Shown in pieces: positions 25,494-33,166 of a DNA stretch of 44,059 bases (position 1 is the first letter of the stretch; each line of letters begins with the position of its first letter). Source of the DNA: Bacteroidales bacterium (GTDB taxonomy: Bacteria > Bacteroidota > Bacteroidia > Bacteroidales > Bacteroidaceae). Location of the stretch: the NCBI GenBank assembly GCA_004555245.1, contig SFIS01000049.1, forward strand, positions 1 to 44,059, in the 5' to 3' direction. The notes beneath the pieces are model-generated. The model was not told where the DNA came from. It searched no databases and saw nothing but the letters and a program-made list of their open reading frames with translations. The position numbers were made by a program, and so were the translations under genes.

Positions 25494-26777
25494 ATGACAC
25501 ACAAGACTATGCCGCACGGAAGATGCCGCACGGCGTCTTTCCTCCCGGTGATGCCCTGCCGCCTGACAGCCGTCATCGCCCTGAGCCTGCTTCTTGCCAC
25601 AAAAGCGGCAGGCGGCACGCCACACACGCCATGCCGTGCCGGAGACAGCATCCCGCCTCTCCCCACGCCCTCTGTCACAGACAGCATGGCGGCTGACACG
25701 GCGGCGGCTGACACGCTGAAGCGGAAATCGTGGTTCACGAGATTTCTCGACTATTTCAACGACGCCAACAAGAACAAGGCTGACAAGAAGTTCGACTTCA
25801 GCATCATCGGCGGCCCGCACTACAGCACCGACACGAAATTCGGCGTCGGTCTCGTCGCCGCGGGGCTTTACCGTCTCGACCGCTCTGACCTCACGCTGCC
25901 TCCGTCAAATGTCTCGCTCTTCAGCGATGTCTCTTCCGTCGGCTTCTACCTGCTCGGCATACGCGGCACCAACATCTTCCCGAAAGACCGCTACCGCCTC
26001 GACTACACCCTCTATTTCTTCTCTTTCCCGTCAAAGTTCTGGGGCATCGGCTACGATATGGGCAACGACGACGCCAACGAGAGCGACATGAAACGGTGGC
26101 AGGCAAGGATGAAGTCGTCGTTTCTCATAAAGGTTGCCGACAACCTCTTCGTCGGTCCGTCACTCGTGTATGACTACGCAAAGGTGCGTGACATCGAGAG
26201 GCCCGAACTGCTTGAAGGCATGGAGCAGAAGGTGTGGAACATCGGCGGGGGTGTCACCGTGGTTTACGACACACGCGACGTGCTCACCAACCCCCACCGC
26301 GGAATGTATGCCGAGCTCTCGCAGACCTTCCGTCCGAAATTCCTCGGCAACGACTACGCCTTCAGCACGACAGAGATGCGCGTCAGCGGATACGGCAGGG
26401 TGTGGGAGGGCGGCATCCTTGCCGGCGACTTCCGCTCCACGCTCAATTTCGGCAACCCCTCGTGGGCAATGATGGCGCAGCTGGGAGGCTCGATGTCGAT
26501 GCGCGGATACTACGAGGGCCGCTACCGCGACAACCATAAGATAGAGACGCAGGTTGAGCTGCGGCAGCATGTGTGGAAGCGCAACGGCATCACGGTGTGG
26601 GCGGGGGCCGGCACTGTCTTCGACAAGTTCAGCTCGCTGTCGTTCAGGCGTGTGCTGCCGAACTTCGGCATCGGCTATCGCTGGGAGTTCAAGAAAGATG
26701 TCAACGTGCGCCTCGACTACGGCTTCGGCAGCAACGGCCAGCAGGGCTTCCTGTTCAACATAAACGAAGCATTCTGA
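25494..26777 (+). CDS. BamA/D15-like outer membrane beta-barrel protein
   Basis: A 427-residue protein. An N-terminal hydrophobic segment (about residues 21-38, AVIALSLLLATKAAGG) serves as signal peptide, although preceded by a longer than usual basic stretch; the in-frame ATG at 25509 or 25551 could be the true start. Residues from about 95 are a barrel of the bacterial surface antigen (D15) type with alternating strands (FSIIGGPHYSTDTKFGVG, GGVTVVYDTRDVLTNPHRGMY). The last residues FLFNINEAF end in Phe, the outer membrane insertion signal. It has no POTRA repeats, so it is a reduced BamA/TamA relative, not BamA itself. It starts 57 bases after the PCMD gene. Its job is unknown; roles in outer membrane or surface protein export are possible. 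Confidence 0.85.
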   Translation: MTHKTMPHGRCRTASFLPVMPCRLTAVIALSLLLATKAAGGTPHTPCRAGDSIPPLPTPSVTDSMAADTAAADTLKRKSWFTRFLDYFNDANKNKADKKFDFSIIGGPHYSTDTKFGVGLVAAGLYRLDRSDLTLPPSNVSLFSDVSSVGFYLLGIRGTNIFPKDRYRLDYTLYFFSFPSKFWGIGYDMGNDDANESDMKRWQARMKSSFLIKVADNLFVGPSLVYDYAKVRDIERPELLEGMEQKVWNIGGGVTVVYDTRDVLTNPHRGMYAELSQTFRPKFLGNDYAFSTTEMRVSGYGRVWEGGILAGDFRSTLNFGNPSWAMMAQLGGSMSMRGYYEGRYRDNHKIETQVELRQHVWKRNGITVWAGAGTVFDKFSSLSFRRVLPNFGIGYRWEFKKDVNVRLDYGFGSNGQQGFLFNINEAF

Positions 26778-26861
26778 CCACCCGCGCCACACACCCCACC
26801 CCTCCCGTATTCTTCGGCCCAGTCGAAGAACAAGAAACTGAAAAACAGAAACACCGCACAC

Positions 26862-28472
26862 ATGGCAAAACGCATCTTCATATATCTCATCCTGGCGCTG
26901 ATGCTGCCCAACATCGCACTGTGCTTCACCGAAGGCATGACGTTGACAGAAAACCTGACAAACCTCGTTTTGCCGGCAGGACTGTTGATGCTGCTCGCCT
27001 CGGTGTCCGGAAACGCGGGCAAGACAGTCTGGCTCATGTTCCCGTTCGTCTTCTTCGCCGCCTTCCAGCTTGTGCTGCTCTATCTCTTCGGCGAAGGGAT
27101 AATCTCTGTGGATATGTTTCTCAATGTCGTCACCACCAACACCGGCGAGATAGAAGAGCTGCTCGGCAACCTCGTGCCCGCCGTGGCAGGTGTGTTCGTC
27201 GTCTATATCCCCCTGCTCGTCGTGGCATCAGTCGCTATGAGGCGAGGCGCGCTTCTGCCGCCCGCCTTCCGCCACAAGGCAGTCAGGCTTGGCTGTGCCG
27301 CCACCGCCGCCGGCACTGTCCTCCTCGCCGTCTGCTACGCCACGGCCGGCGGCTACCGCATCCTCACGCGCCTCTATCCCGCCAACGTGTGCTACAACCT
27401 CGCGCTTGCCGTCGGGCGCAGCGCCGTCTCGGCAAACTATGCTACCGCCTCGGCGGCGTTCACCTTCCACGCCCGCAGCACACACCCAGCCGACAGCACC
27501 GAGGTTTATGTCCTCGTGATAGGCGAGACGGCACGCGCCCGCAACTTCAGCCTCTACGGCTACAGCCGCAACACCAACCCCCTGCTCTCCCGCACGCCCC
27601 ACCTCACCGTCTTCACCGATGTCACCTCGCAGTCGAACACCACCCACAAGAGTGTGCCCATGCTGCTCACCGCCGCCACGGCAGACGATTTCAGCCGCCT
27701 GTATCACGAGAAAGGCATCCTCGCCGCATTCCGCGAGGCGGGCTTCCACACTACGTTCATCTCTAACCAGCTGCCCAACCATTCGTTCATCGACTTTCTC
27801 GGGATGCAGGCAGACGACTGCATCTTCCTGAAGAAAGAGGGAGACGAGCGTCGCGACATCTCCGACCTGCAGCTTGTGCGCAAGCTGGACGAGGTGCTGG
27901 CAAGACGCCGCAAGAAAGAGTTTGTGGTGCTGCACACCTACGGCTCGCACTTCAACTACCGCGAACGCTACCCCCGCCGGACGGCTGTCTTCCTTCCCGA
28001 CGACAAGACGGACGCGAAATACGAGAACCGCGCCGAACTGCGCAACGCCTACGACAACTCCATCGTCTTCACCGACCGTGTCCTGCACGACATCATCTCC
28101 AGCCTGAAACGCCGCGGCGCACAGGCTGCCATGCTCTACACCAGCGACCATGGCGAGAACCTCTTCGACGACAGCCGCCGCCTCTTCCTGCACGCCTCGC
28201 CCAGAGCCTCGATCTACGAGCTGCACGTGCCCTTCCTGCTGTGGCTCTCCGACACCTACATCACGGCTTATCCCGACAACGCGGCAGCCGTCAGCGCAAA
28301 CCGGCGGAAGCGGGCGGAGAGCAGCGTCACGACATTCCACACCATACTGCAGCTTGCCGGCATCGACACGCCTTATGCCGACCGAAGCCTCTCTGTTGCC
28401 GACACCTCGTACGCCGCGCGTCAGCGCAAATACATCAACGACCACAACGAGCCGCAACCCCTGCCCTACTGA
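26862..28472 (+). CDS. Phosphoethanolamine transferase (EptA/sulfatase family)
   Basis: A 536-residue inner membrane enzyme of the EptA class, which moves phosphoethanolamine from phosphatidylethanolamine to lipid A or another envelope glycan. About five helices lie in residues 1-165. The catalytic sulfatase-like domain follows: VLVIGETARARNFSLYGY with the metal ligand Glu222, NTTHKSVPMLL with the nucleophile Thr (260 or 261), LHTYGSHFNYRERYP with His358 and His363, and TSDHGEN with Asp429/His430. All catalytic positions are present. In other bacteria such enzymes reduce sensitivity to cationic peptides; whether that applies here is inference. It begins 84 bases after the barrel gene and is probably in the same operon. 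Confidence 0.92.
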   Translation: MAKRIFIYLILALMLPNIALCFTEGMTLTENLTNLVLPAGLLMLLASVSGNAGKTVWLMFPFVFFAAFQLVLLYLFGEGIISVDMFLNVVTTNTGEIEELLGNLVPAVAGVFVVYIPLLVVASVAMRRGALLPPAFRHKAVRLGCAATAAGTVLLAVCYATAGGYRILTRLYPANVCYNLALAVGRSAVSANYATASAAFTFHARSTHPADSTEVYVLVIGETARARNFSLYGYSRNTNPLLSRTPHLTVFTDVTSQSNTTHKSVPMLLTAATADDFSRLYHEKGILAAFREAGFHTTFISNQLPNHSFIDFLGMQADDCIFLKKEGDERRDISDLQLVRKLDEVLARRRKKEFVVLHTYGSHFNYRERYPRRTAVFLPDDKTDAKYENRAELRNAYDNSIVFTDRVLHDIISSLKRRGAQAAMLYTSDHGENLFDDSRRLFLHASPRASIYELHVPFLLWLSDTYITAYPDNAAAVSANRRKRAESSVTTFHTILQLAGIDTPYADRSLSVADTSYAARQRKYINDHNEPQPLPY

Positions 28473-28549
28473 CACCTACGACACGCCGACCGCGGCATCA
28501 GGGGCGCAAGGGCAAAATTGTATCACACGACACGCAGAAAGATGCAGAC

Positions 28550-28567
28550 ATGATACTTTCTTGACAT
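28550..28567 (+). repeat. 18-bp interspersed repeat, copy 3
   Basis: Exact ATGATACTTTCTTGACAT, identical to the copy at 28987 and to the complement of that at 2646. Confidence 0.8.
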
Positions 28568-28583
28568 ACAGAAACAGAAGAAT

Positions 28584-28643
28584 TTTCCCACAGACTGTCC
28601 CGCGCCCGGTTTTCGAGGCTTTTTTGCGGCTTTCTGTGGGAAA
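28584..28643. repeat. Inverted repeat with long loop
   Basis: TTTCCCACAGA (28584-28594) is complementary to TCTGTGGGAAA (28633-28643), an 11-bp perfect stem with a 38-base loop containing a run of T. It lies 112 bp after the transferase stop and may terminate that operon. Confidence 0.5.
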
Positions 28644-28758
28644 TTTGTATCACATTGACACACATGCAATTACAGCCAAAATACAGTAGTGTCAACGAAA
28701 AAAGCGAAGCGAAAAACACTCTCTCAGGCTCCGAAACAGCCTGTTTTACCGCCCCACA

Positions 28759-28868
28759 TTGACTATCTTGCGCCCTCACCTTGACTATTTCATGCTCCAA
28801 CAATGACTATCTTGCACGCTCATCTTGACTATCTTGCAGCCTCACCTTGACTATCTTGCACCCCAAGA
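28759..28868 (+). repeat. Five tandem copies of a 22-bp repeat
   Basis: Units start at 28759, 28781, 28803, 28825 and 28847, exactly 22 bp apart and without spacers. The shared head is TTGACTATCTTGC (unit 2 reads TTGACTATTTCAT, unit 3 starts ATGACTAT) and the tail is NCCTCACC-like. Unit length is not a multiple of three, so coding is unlikely. The same unit is present at 2371-2467. Confidence 0.85.
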
Positions 28869-28926
28869 CACTCAGAAACGGCACTCCGGACAGCCAGAAC
28901 ACCGCCCCCGGACGGATTTTCAGGGC

Positions 28927-28957
28927 AAAAAAAAGGTTTTCCCGTGAAGGGAAAACC
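28927..28957 (-). terminator. Rho-independent terminator, leftward
   Basis: A 9-bp perfect stem GGTTTTCCC/GGGAAAACC (28935-28943 with 28949-28957) and a five-base loop are followed on the minus strand by eight T. It is a textbook terminator and lies 125 bp beyond the aat stop, so it probably ends the clpS-clpA-aat transcript. Confidence 0.8.
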
Positions 28958-28986
28958 GTACATATAAGTGTCAGCGACAATGCCGT

Positions 28987-29004
28987 ATGATACTTTCTTG
29001 ACAT
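28987..29004 (+). repeat. 18-bp interspersed repeat, copy 4
   Basis: Exact ATGATACTTTCTTGACAT, between the terminator at 28957 and the aat stop at 29082. Confidence 0.8.
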
Positions 29005-29081
29005 CACAACGCCCCTGTCCGCGTATGGCAGACAGACCGTGACGGAAGGCGCCGCAACCTGCCATGCCCGCAGGAACGGGG

Positions 29082-29741
29082 CTAAGATTCTCTCATTATC
29101 CGCATATATTCGTCGTAAGGTATCGTCCTTCCGCCCATGCTCTTCAGGTGGGGTGTCTCAAACTGGCAGTCGATGACGCCTCTGCCGCCCTGCATCTCCT
29201 GCGCAAGGCGTATGAGAGCCAGCTTCGAGGCGTTGGGCTCCCGGCTGAACATGCTCTCTCCGAAAAACATCCCGCATCTGCCTATCTTCAGTCCGTAGAG
29301 TCCTCCGACAAGGTCGCACGCCTTGTTCCACACCTCTACCGACCGTGCCATCCTCATTCTGTGCATCGTCGTGTAAGCCTTTATCATGTCGTCGCCGAGC
29401 CATGCGCCTTCGTGCGCCTTGCGTCCGTCCGCTTCGCTGCACGCCTTTATCACCCTGTCAAACGCCTTGTTCATGGTGACGGTGTAGGTGTCACGGCGCA
29501 GCAGCTGCCGCATCGTGTGGCTGATGTGTATCTCGTCGGGGAAGATGACAAAACGCTCCTGCGGACACCACCACAGGATTTCGTCTTCTTCATGGAAGCC
29601 GTACCACGGGAAGAAGCCGTTGAGATAAGCCACCACGAGACGGCGGGGAGAGAGGTCGCCGCCTACGGCTATCAGACCGTCGGGCTCGGCACAGGAGGGC
29701 GGTGGCAGCAGGTCGGGATTGGATGTGAGACGGAAAACCAT
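29082..29741 (-). CDS. aat: Leucyl/phenylalanyl-tRNA--protein transferase
   Basis: A 219-residue Aat enzyme, which transfers Leu or Phe from charged tRNA to proteins with N-terminal Arg or Lys and thereby marks them for ClpS-ClpAP degradation. The family signature is intact: PEPDGLIAVGGDLSPRRLVVAYLNGFFPWY (residues about 18-46), ILWWCPQERFVI, and GLYGLKIGRCGMFFGESMFS. The start at 29741 gives the usual N-terminus (MVFRLTSNPDLLPPP). It lies 359 bases downstream of clpA in the same direction, so the whole N-degron pathway is clustered here. The gap contains inverted repeats, so it may have separate transcription. Confidence 0.96.
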   Translation of the reverse strand: MVFRLTSNPDLLPPPSCAEPDGLIAVGGDLSPRRLVVAYLNGFFPWYGFHEEDEILWWCPQERFVIFPDEIHISHTMRQLLRRDTYTVTMNKAFDRVIKACSEADGRKAHEGAWLGDDMIKAYTTMHRMRMARSVEVWNKACDLVGGLYGLKIGRCGMFFGESMFSREPNASKLALIRLAQEMQGGRGVIDCQFETPHLKSMGGRTIPYDEYMRIMRES

Positions 29742-30100
29742 TATGAATACTCCTTTTTAAATATACACAACTTTCGCTTGTCTGTGACATGCTGCCAGCA
29801 AACAAGTGGATGTTTTTTACGACAACTGAGACAACAATGACAACGGGAAGAGCGGGCGCAACGCTTGGATGTCACGAGGTGACATACAACAGTGACAACA
29901 AGATTACTGTTGTCAACTCGTTTTTTTCGCAAGCTCAAGGAAAATTCTCGTCAATATGCCAACTGAACAAATCCGACTTGTCACCCCGCCAACCTGCCAA
30001 CCCGTTTACTGTTCGCAAGTTACGAAGCTTGCGAAACCTGAACAGATATACAACGGGGGACAAAGCGTGAGCCGGATATTGCGATTGGCACATTCCATGC
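29742..30100. other. Gap between aat and clpA with small inverted repeats
   Basis: No gene is seen. Small perfect stems include TTCGCAAG/CTTGCGAA (30012-30019 with 30028-30035), TGACAACA/TGTTGTCA (29893-29900 with 29908-29915, followed rightward by CAACTCGTTTTTTT) and TGTCAC/GTGACA (29870-29884). The motifs GACAAC and CGCAAG recur. One of these hairpins may act as terminator of clpA, and the aat promoter should lie here, but no good TAnnTTTG box stands out. Confidence 0.5.
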
Positions 30101-32629
30101 TTATGCCAGCAAGAGTGCGCCGTCGTAGAGAGTGACGTTTGCCGTGCCGCCTTTGGCAAGTTTCCCGAACAGAATCTCGCGCATCAGCAGCGGCGTGAGA
30201 TGCTGCTGCAGGCAGCGGTCAATCTCGCGTGCGCCATACATCGGGCTGAAACCTTTGTCGAGCAGGAAGCTGCGCGCGTCGTCAGAGAGTGCGAGCGTCA
30301 CATTCTTCGAGGCGAGACGGGCGGACAGCTCGCGCAGCTTGCGGTCGAGGATGAGCGATGCCATCTTGCGGTCGATGTCGTTGAAGACGACAGTGGCGGA
30401 GAGGCGGTTGAGAAATTCAGGCTTGAAGGTCTTCTTCACCGCATCGAGCATCGCCTGTCCCTTGCTCTGTCCGCCGGCGAAGCCCACGGCAGCTTTTGCA
30501 GCATGCTGCGCTCCGGCATTGCTTGTCATGACGAGAATGACGTTGCGGAAGTCAGCCTTCTCGCCCTTGCTGTCTGTCAGCCGCCCGTAGTCCATCACCT
30601 GCAGCAGGATGTTGTAGATGTCGCTGTGCGCCTTCTCTATCTCGTCGAGCAGCAGCACACAGTTGGGCGTCTTGCGTATGGCATCGGTCAGAAGTCCGCC
30701 GTCGTCATATCCGACATATCCCGCAGGCGACCCGATGAGTTTCGAGACGGTGTGTTTCTCGGTGTATTCGCTCATGTCAAACCTCACTAACTCCATGCCC
30801 ATCTCGCGTGCCATGACGCGGCACACCTCGGTCTTGCCCACGCCCGTCGGGCCGACAAACAGCAGCGAGGCGACAGGTTTGCCCGGCTCCACAAGCCCAG
30901 CCTTCGACATCATCACCGACTGCACCACCTGACGTATGGCGTGGTCCTGTCCGTAGATGTCTTGCATGATGCGATGGTCGAGGTCGCGGAGCTGCACGGT
31001 AGATTCCGCAGCAAGGATTTTGGCGTCGATGCGGCAGACGTCTGTCAGCACGCGGTCAACCACCTCTGTCGATACAATCTGGTAGCGATTGGCCTTGCGC
31101 TCGCCGTTCTTCTTCAGCAACGGGTTCTGCTGAAGCCATGCGCCCGCCTCGTCGATGATGTCGAGAGCCTTGTCGGGCAGGTTGCGGTCGTGGATGAGGG
31201 CGGCGCTCTGTGTCACGGCATAGCGTATCGTGTCGTCGGGGAACTTCACGCCGTGGTGCTTCTCGTAGAACGGGCGCAAGCCGAACAGTATCTCGCACGT
31301 CTCGTCCGTCGTAGGCTCCTTGATGTCTATCTGCTGGAAGCGGCGCGCAATCGCCTTGTCCTTCGCGATGTGGCGGTTGTAGTCCTGATATGTCGTGCAG
31401 CCTATGAAGCGCACGGCTCCGCTCTCGAGATACGGCTTCAGCAGGTCGGCGGCATTGATGGAGGCGTTGCCTCCGGCAGATGCCATGGCGGTGTGCAGCT
31501 CGTCGATGTATATGATGCAGTTGCCTTTCTTCTGTGCGCCGTCGAGAATGGCTTTCATGCGTTTCTCAAACTCGCCGTGATAGCTCGACCCCGCCACCAC
31601 GCTGCCCATGTCGAGGCCGTAGATGTGCTGGTGTTGCAGACGCGGCGGCACCGGGCCTTCGTCTATCAGACGCGCCAGACCGTAGATGAGGGCGGTCTTG
31701 CCAACGCCCGGCTCGCCGATGAACAGGGGGTTGTTCTTCTCCTTGCGGCACAACACGCGCACGGCATGCGACAGCTCCGCCTCCCGGCCTACGAGAGGGG
31801 TGCGGGAGGGATAGACGGCATGGATGTCGCTGACAAGCTCTTCCCAAGGCTCGCGGCCGAAGGGGCTGGCAATGCGGTCCGAGGCATCGTCATGGTTGTC
31901 GTCACGGTCGTCGTCGGTATCGTCATCCACATCCAGACCGCTGAAAAACTCGTTTGCCGACTCGATAAACTCGGCAATCAGACTGTGGGGGTCTGGTGCG
32001 GCAACGCCGGCATCGGCAGAGAGGGAGGAAGAGGGACTGTCTTGAGCCGAAAGACCGGTATAGTTATATTTGACAAAATCTGAAACCTCTTTCGTATAGT
32101 ACGTGAAAAGATTCTCGATCCATCCATCGTCCTTGCTGCCGACATACAATTCAAGCCAGTACTGAGCCAGAGAGTTGTGCTCTTCAGACATCACTTCGAG
32201 AAGGTCGGCCACAGTGAGAGGCATCTGGAAAGTCCGCGTCGATTCGGGAGAAGGCTCAATGTTGAGCTCGTGAAAGAAGAAGGTCTTGTAGCAGGCAGCC
32301 AGGCCGCCGTTCATGCTTTCCAGTTCCTGCAGGGTTGAACGCAGGGCATCGCCCTCGAACGACAGCTCCGCATCGTACATATCGTCCTTCGGCACCCTGT
32401 CGAGCGACGAGAGATAATCGGACAGGGTGCGGCGCAGCTTCAATATGTCGGCATCCATGCTCTTGCAGTACGCCACGAACTGAGGGTCGGTTGACGCGGC
32501 GTAGAGAAAGTGCTCGGGCGTGATGTATTCCGAACGCAGCTCCATGGCATGCATGAAGGCGGCGTGAAACACATCGGCCAGGCTACGCGTGCAGTATTCG
32601 GGATTGATGTTGAGAATTTCAAAAATCAT
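30101..32629 (-). CDS. clpA: ATP-dependent Clp protease ATP-binding subunit ClpA
   Basis: An 842-residue AAA+ unfoldase that feeds substrates to ClpP. It has the Clp N-domain (about 1-145), a linker, AAA-1 with Walker A GEPGVGKT, AAA-2 with GPTGVGKT and the C-terminal D2-small domain. The segment AAVGFAGGQ in the second module corresponds to the ClpP-binding IGF/L loop. There is no middle coiled-coil domain, separating it from ClpB and ClpC. Between N-domain and AAA-1 lies an unusual Asp-rich run (about residues 235-254, DVDDDTDDDRDDNHDDASD). Its ATG overlaps the clpS stop by four bases (ATGA type), so the two are translationally coupled. ClpP is not in the window. Confidence 0.96.
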   Translation of the reverse strand: MIFEILNINPEYCTRSLADVFHAAFMHAMELRSEYITPEHFLYAASTDPQFVAYCKSMDADILKLRRTLSDYLSSLDRVPKDDMYDAELSFEGDALRSTLQELESMNGGLAACYKTFFFHELNIEPSPESTRTFQMPLTVADLLEVMSEEHNSLAQYWLELYVGSKDDGWIENLFTYYTKEVSDFVKYNYTGLSAQDSPSSSLSADAGVAAPDPHSLIAEFIESANEFFSGLDVDDDTDDDRDDNHDDASDRIASPFGREPWEELVSDIHAVYPSRTPLVGREAELSHAVRVLCRKEKNNPLFIGEPGVGKTALIYGLARLIDEGPVPPRLQHQHIYGLDMGSVVAGSSYHGEFEKRMKAILDGAQKKGNCIIYIDELHTAMASAGGNASINAADLLKPYLESGAVRFIGCTTYQDYNRHIAKDKAIARRFQQIDIKEPTTDETCEILFGLRPFYEKHHGVKFPDDTIRYAVTQSAALIHDRNLPDKALDIIDEAGAWLQQNPLLKKNGERKANRYQIVSTEVVDRVLTDVCRIDAKILAAESTVQLRDLDHRIMQDIYGQDHAIRQVVQSVMMSKAGLVEPGKPVASLLFVGPTGVGKTEVCRVMAREMGMELVRFDMSEYTEKHTVSKLIGSPAGYVGYDDGGLLTDAIRKTPNCVLLLDEIEKAHSDIYNILLQVMDYGRLTDSKGEKADFRNVILVMTSNAGAQHAAKAAVGFAGGQSKGQAMLDAVKKTFKPEFLNRLSATVVFNDIDRKMASLILDRKLRELSARLASKNVTLALSDDARSFLLDKGFSPMYGAREIDRCLQQHLTPLLMREILFGKLAKGGTANVTLYDGALLLA

Positions 32630-32931
32630 ATTACCTCCTGGATTGTTACTTCTAAAGGGAAACCGTTCTGGCGCGCAAGCGTCTTCGTCTTCTGCGCCTT
32701 GGTCTTTGCTATGTCCATATAGTACGTGCCGGCGATACCGGAACCCTCACGATGTATCTTCATCATGAGAGCGAAGGCTTCAGGCCGGCTCTTGTGGAAT
32801 ATCGTCATCAACACCATCACGACAAATTCCATCGTCGTGACATCGTCGTTGTGCAAAACCACATGATATTGCGACGGCTCGCGAAACTTGAAGCGAGACT
32901 GGCGCGAAAAGGTGGTACGGGTCTCTGGCAT
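32626..32931 (-). CDS. clpS: ATP-dependent Clp protease adaptor ClpS
   Basis: About 101 residues from the ATG at 32931 (MPETRTTFSRQSRFKFREP). ClpS recognises bulky hydrophobic N-terminal residues and hands substrates to ClpA. The conserved core is YHVVLHNDDVTTMEFVVMVL with the NDD of the N-degron pocket, followed by a MMKIHREGSGIAGTYYMDIAKTKA segment where others have 'MxxVHxxGxxxxGxYxxExAExK'. A longer frame from 32982 is open, but the family's N-terminal extension is short. Stop and clpA start overlap. The promoter is likely the TAATTTTG on the minus strand at 32990-32997. Confidence 0.94.
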   Translation of the reverse strand: MPETRTTFSRQSRFKFREPSQYHVVLHNDDVTTMEFVVMVLMTIFHKSRPEAFALMMKIHREGSGIAGTYYMDIAKTKAQKTKTLARQNGFPLEVTIQEVI

Positions 32932-32989
32932 ATACGGGGATATCGGGGCTTTGAGGGTTTGAGGGGCGGCTGAAAACAGCATTCAGATG

Positions 32990-33021
32990 CAAAATTAGCA
33001 ATTTATTTCCAATTGAAGAAA
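32990..33021 (-). promoter_or_regulatory. Putative clpS-clpA promoter
   Basis: On the minus strand TAATTTTG (32990-32997) is a perfect -7 match; 20 bp upstream the box reads TTTC (33018-33021), one base off TTTG. It lies about 60 bases before the clpS start. Confidence 0.5.
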
Positions 33022-33078
33022 TATGTAGGATTAATTTATGTTGAATGCCTGCATTTGGAAGCATACAACGGCGAAAAA

Positions 33079-33110
33079 TTTGCACAATAGAAAAACAATT
33101 CGTAACTTTG
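33079..33110 (+). promoter_or_regulatory. Putative promoter of the aldo/keto reductase gene
   Basis: TTTG (33079-33082) and TAACTTTG (33103-33110) are separated by exactly 20 bp, matching both boxes of the Bacteroidetes promoter. The ATG at 33167 lies 56 bases downstream. Confidence 0.65.
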
Positions 33111-33166
33111 CAGAGACATGACGATGCCACGAGCATCTGAGAAACCTACCTAAACAACAACAGATT

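Larger units (their letters stand above)
28473..29081. other. Repeat-rich non-coding gap between eptA-like gene and aat
   Basis: No convincing gene is present in about 600 bp. It contains two copies of the 18-bp repeat (28550, 28987), an 11-bp inverted repeat with a long loop (28584-28643), five tandem copies of the 22-bp repeat (28759-28868) and a rho-independent terminator facing left (28927-28957). Minus-strand open frames of 66-101 codons cross these repeats and are judged spurious. Confidence 0.75.

Noticed and set aside
27228..28475. 415-codon antisense frame, and a 397-codon plus-strand frame at 26573-27766, over the transferase gene
   Set aside because: Both are shadows caused by high GC; the plus frame at 26862-28472 has the complete EptA-type catalytic motifs.
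28759..28868. Tandem 22-bp repeats considered as a CRISPR array
   Set aside because: Units follow each other with no unique spacers, and no cas genes are present in the window.
28498..29007. Minus-strand ORFs of 101 and 66 codons in the gap before aat
   Set aside because: They run through tandem repeats (reading IVKVRxQDSQ) and a terminator hairpin; the 22-bp period is out of frame with coding.
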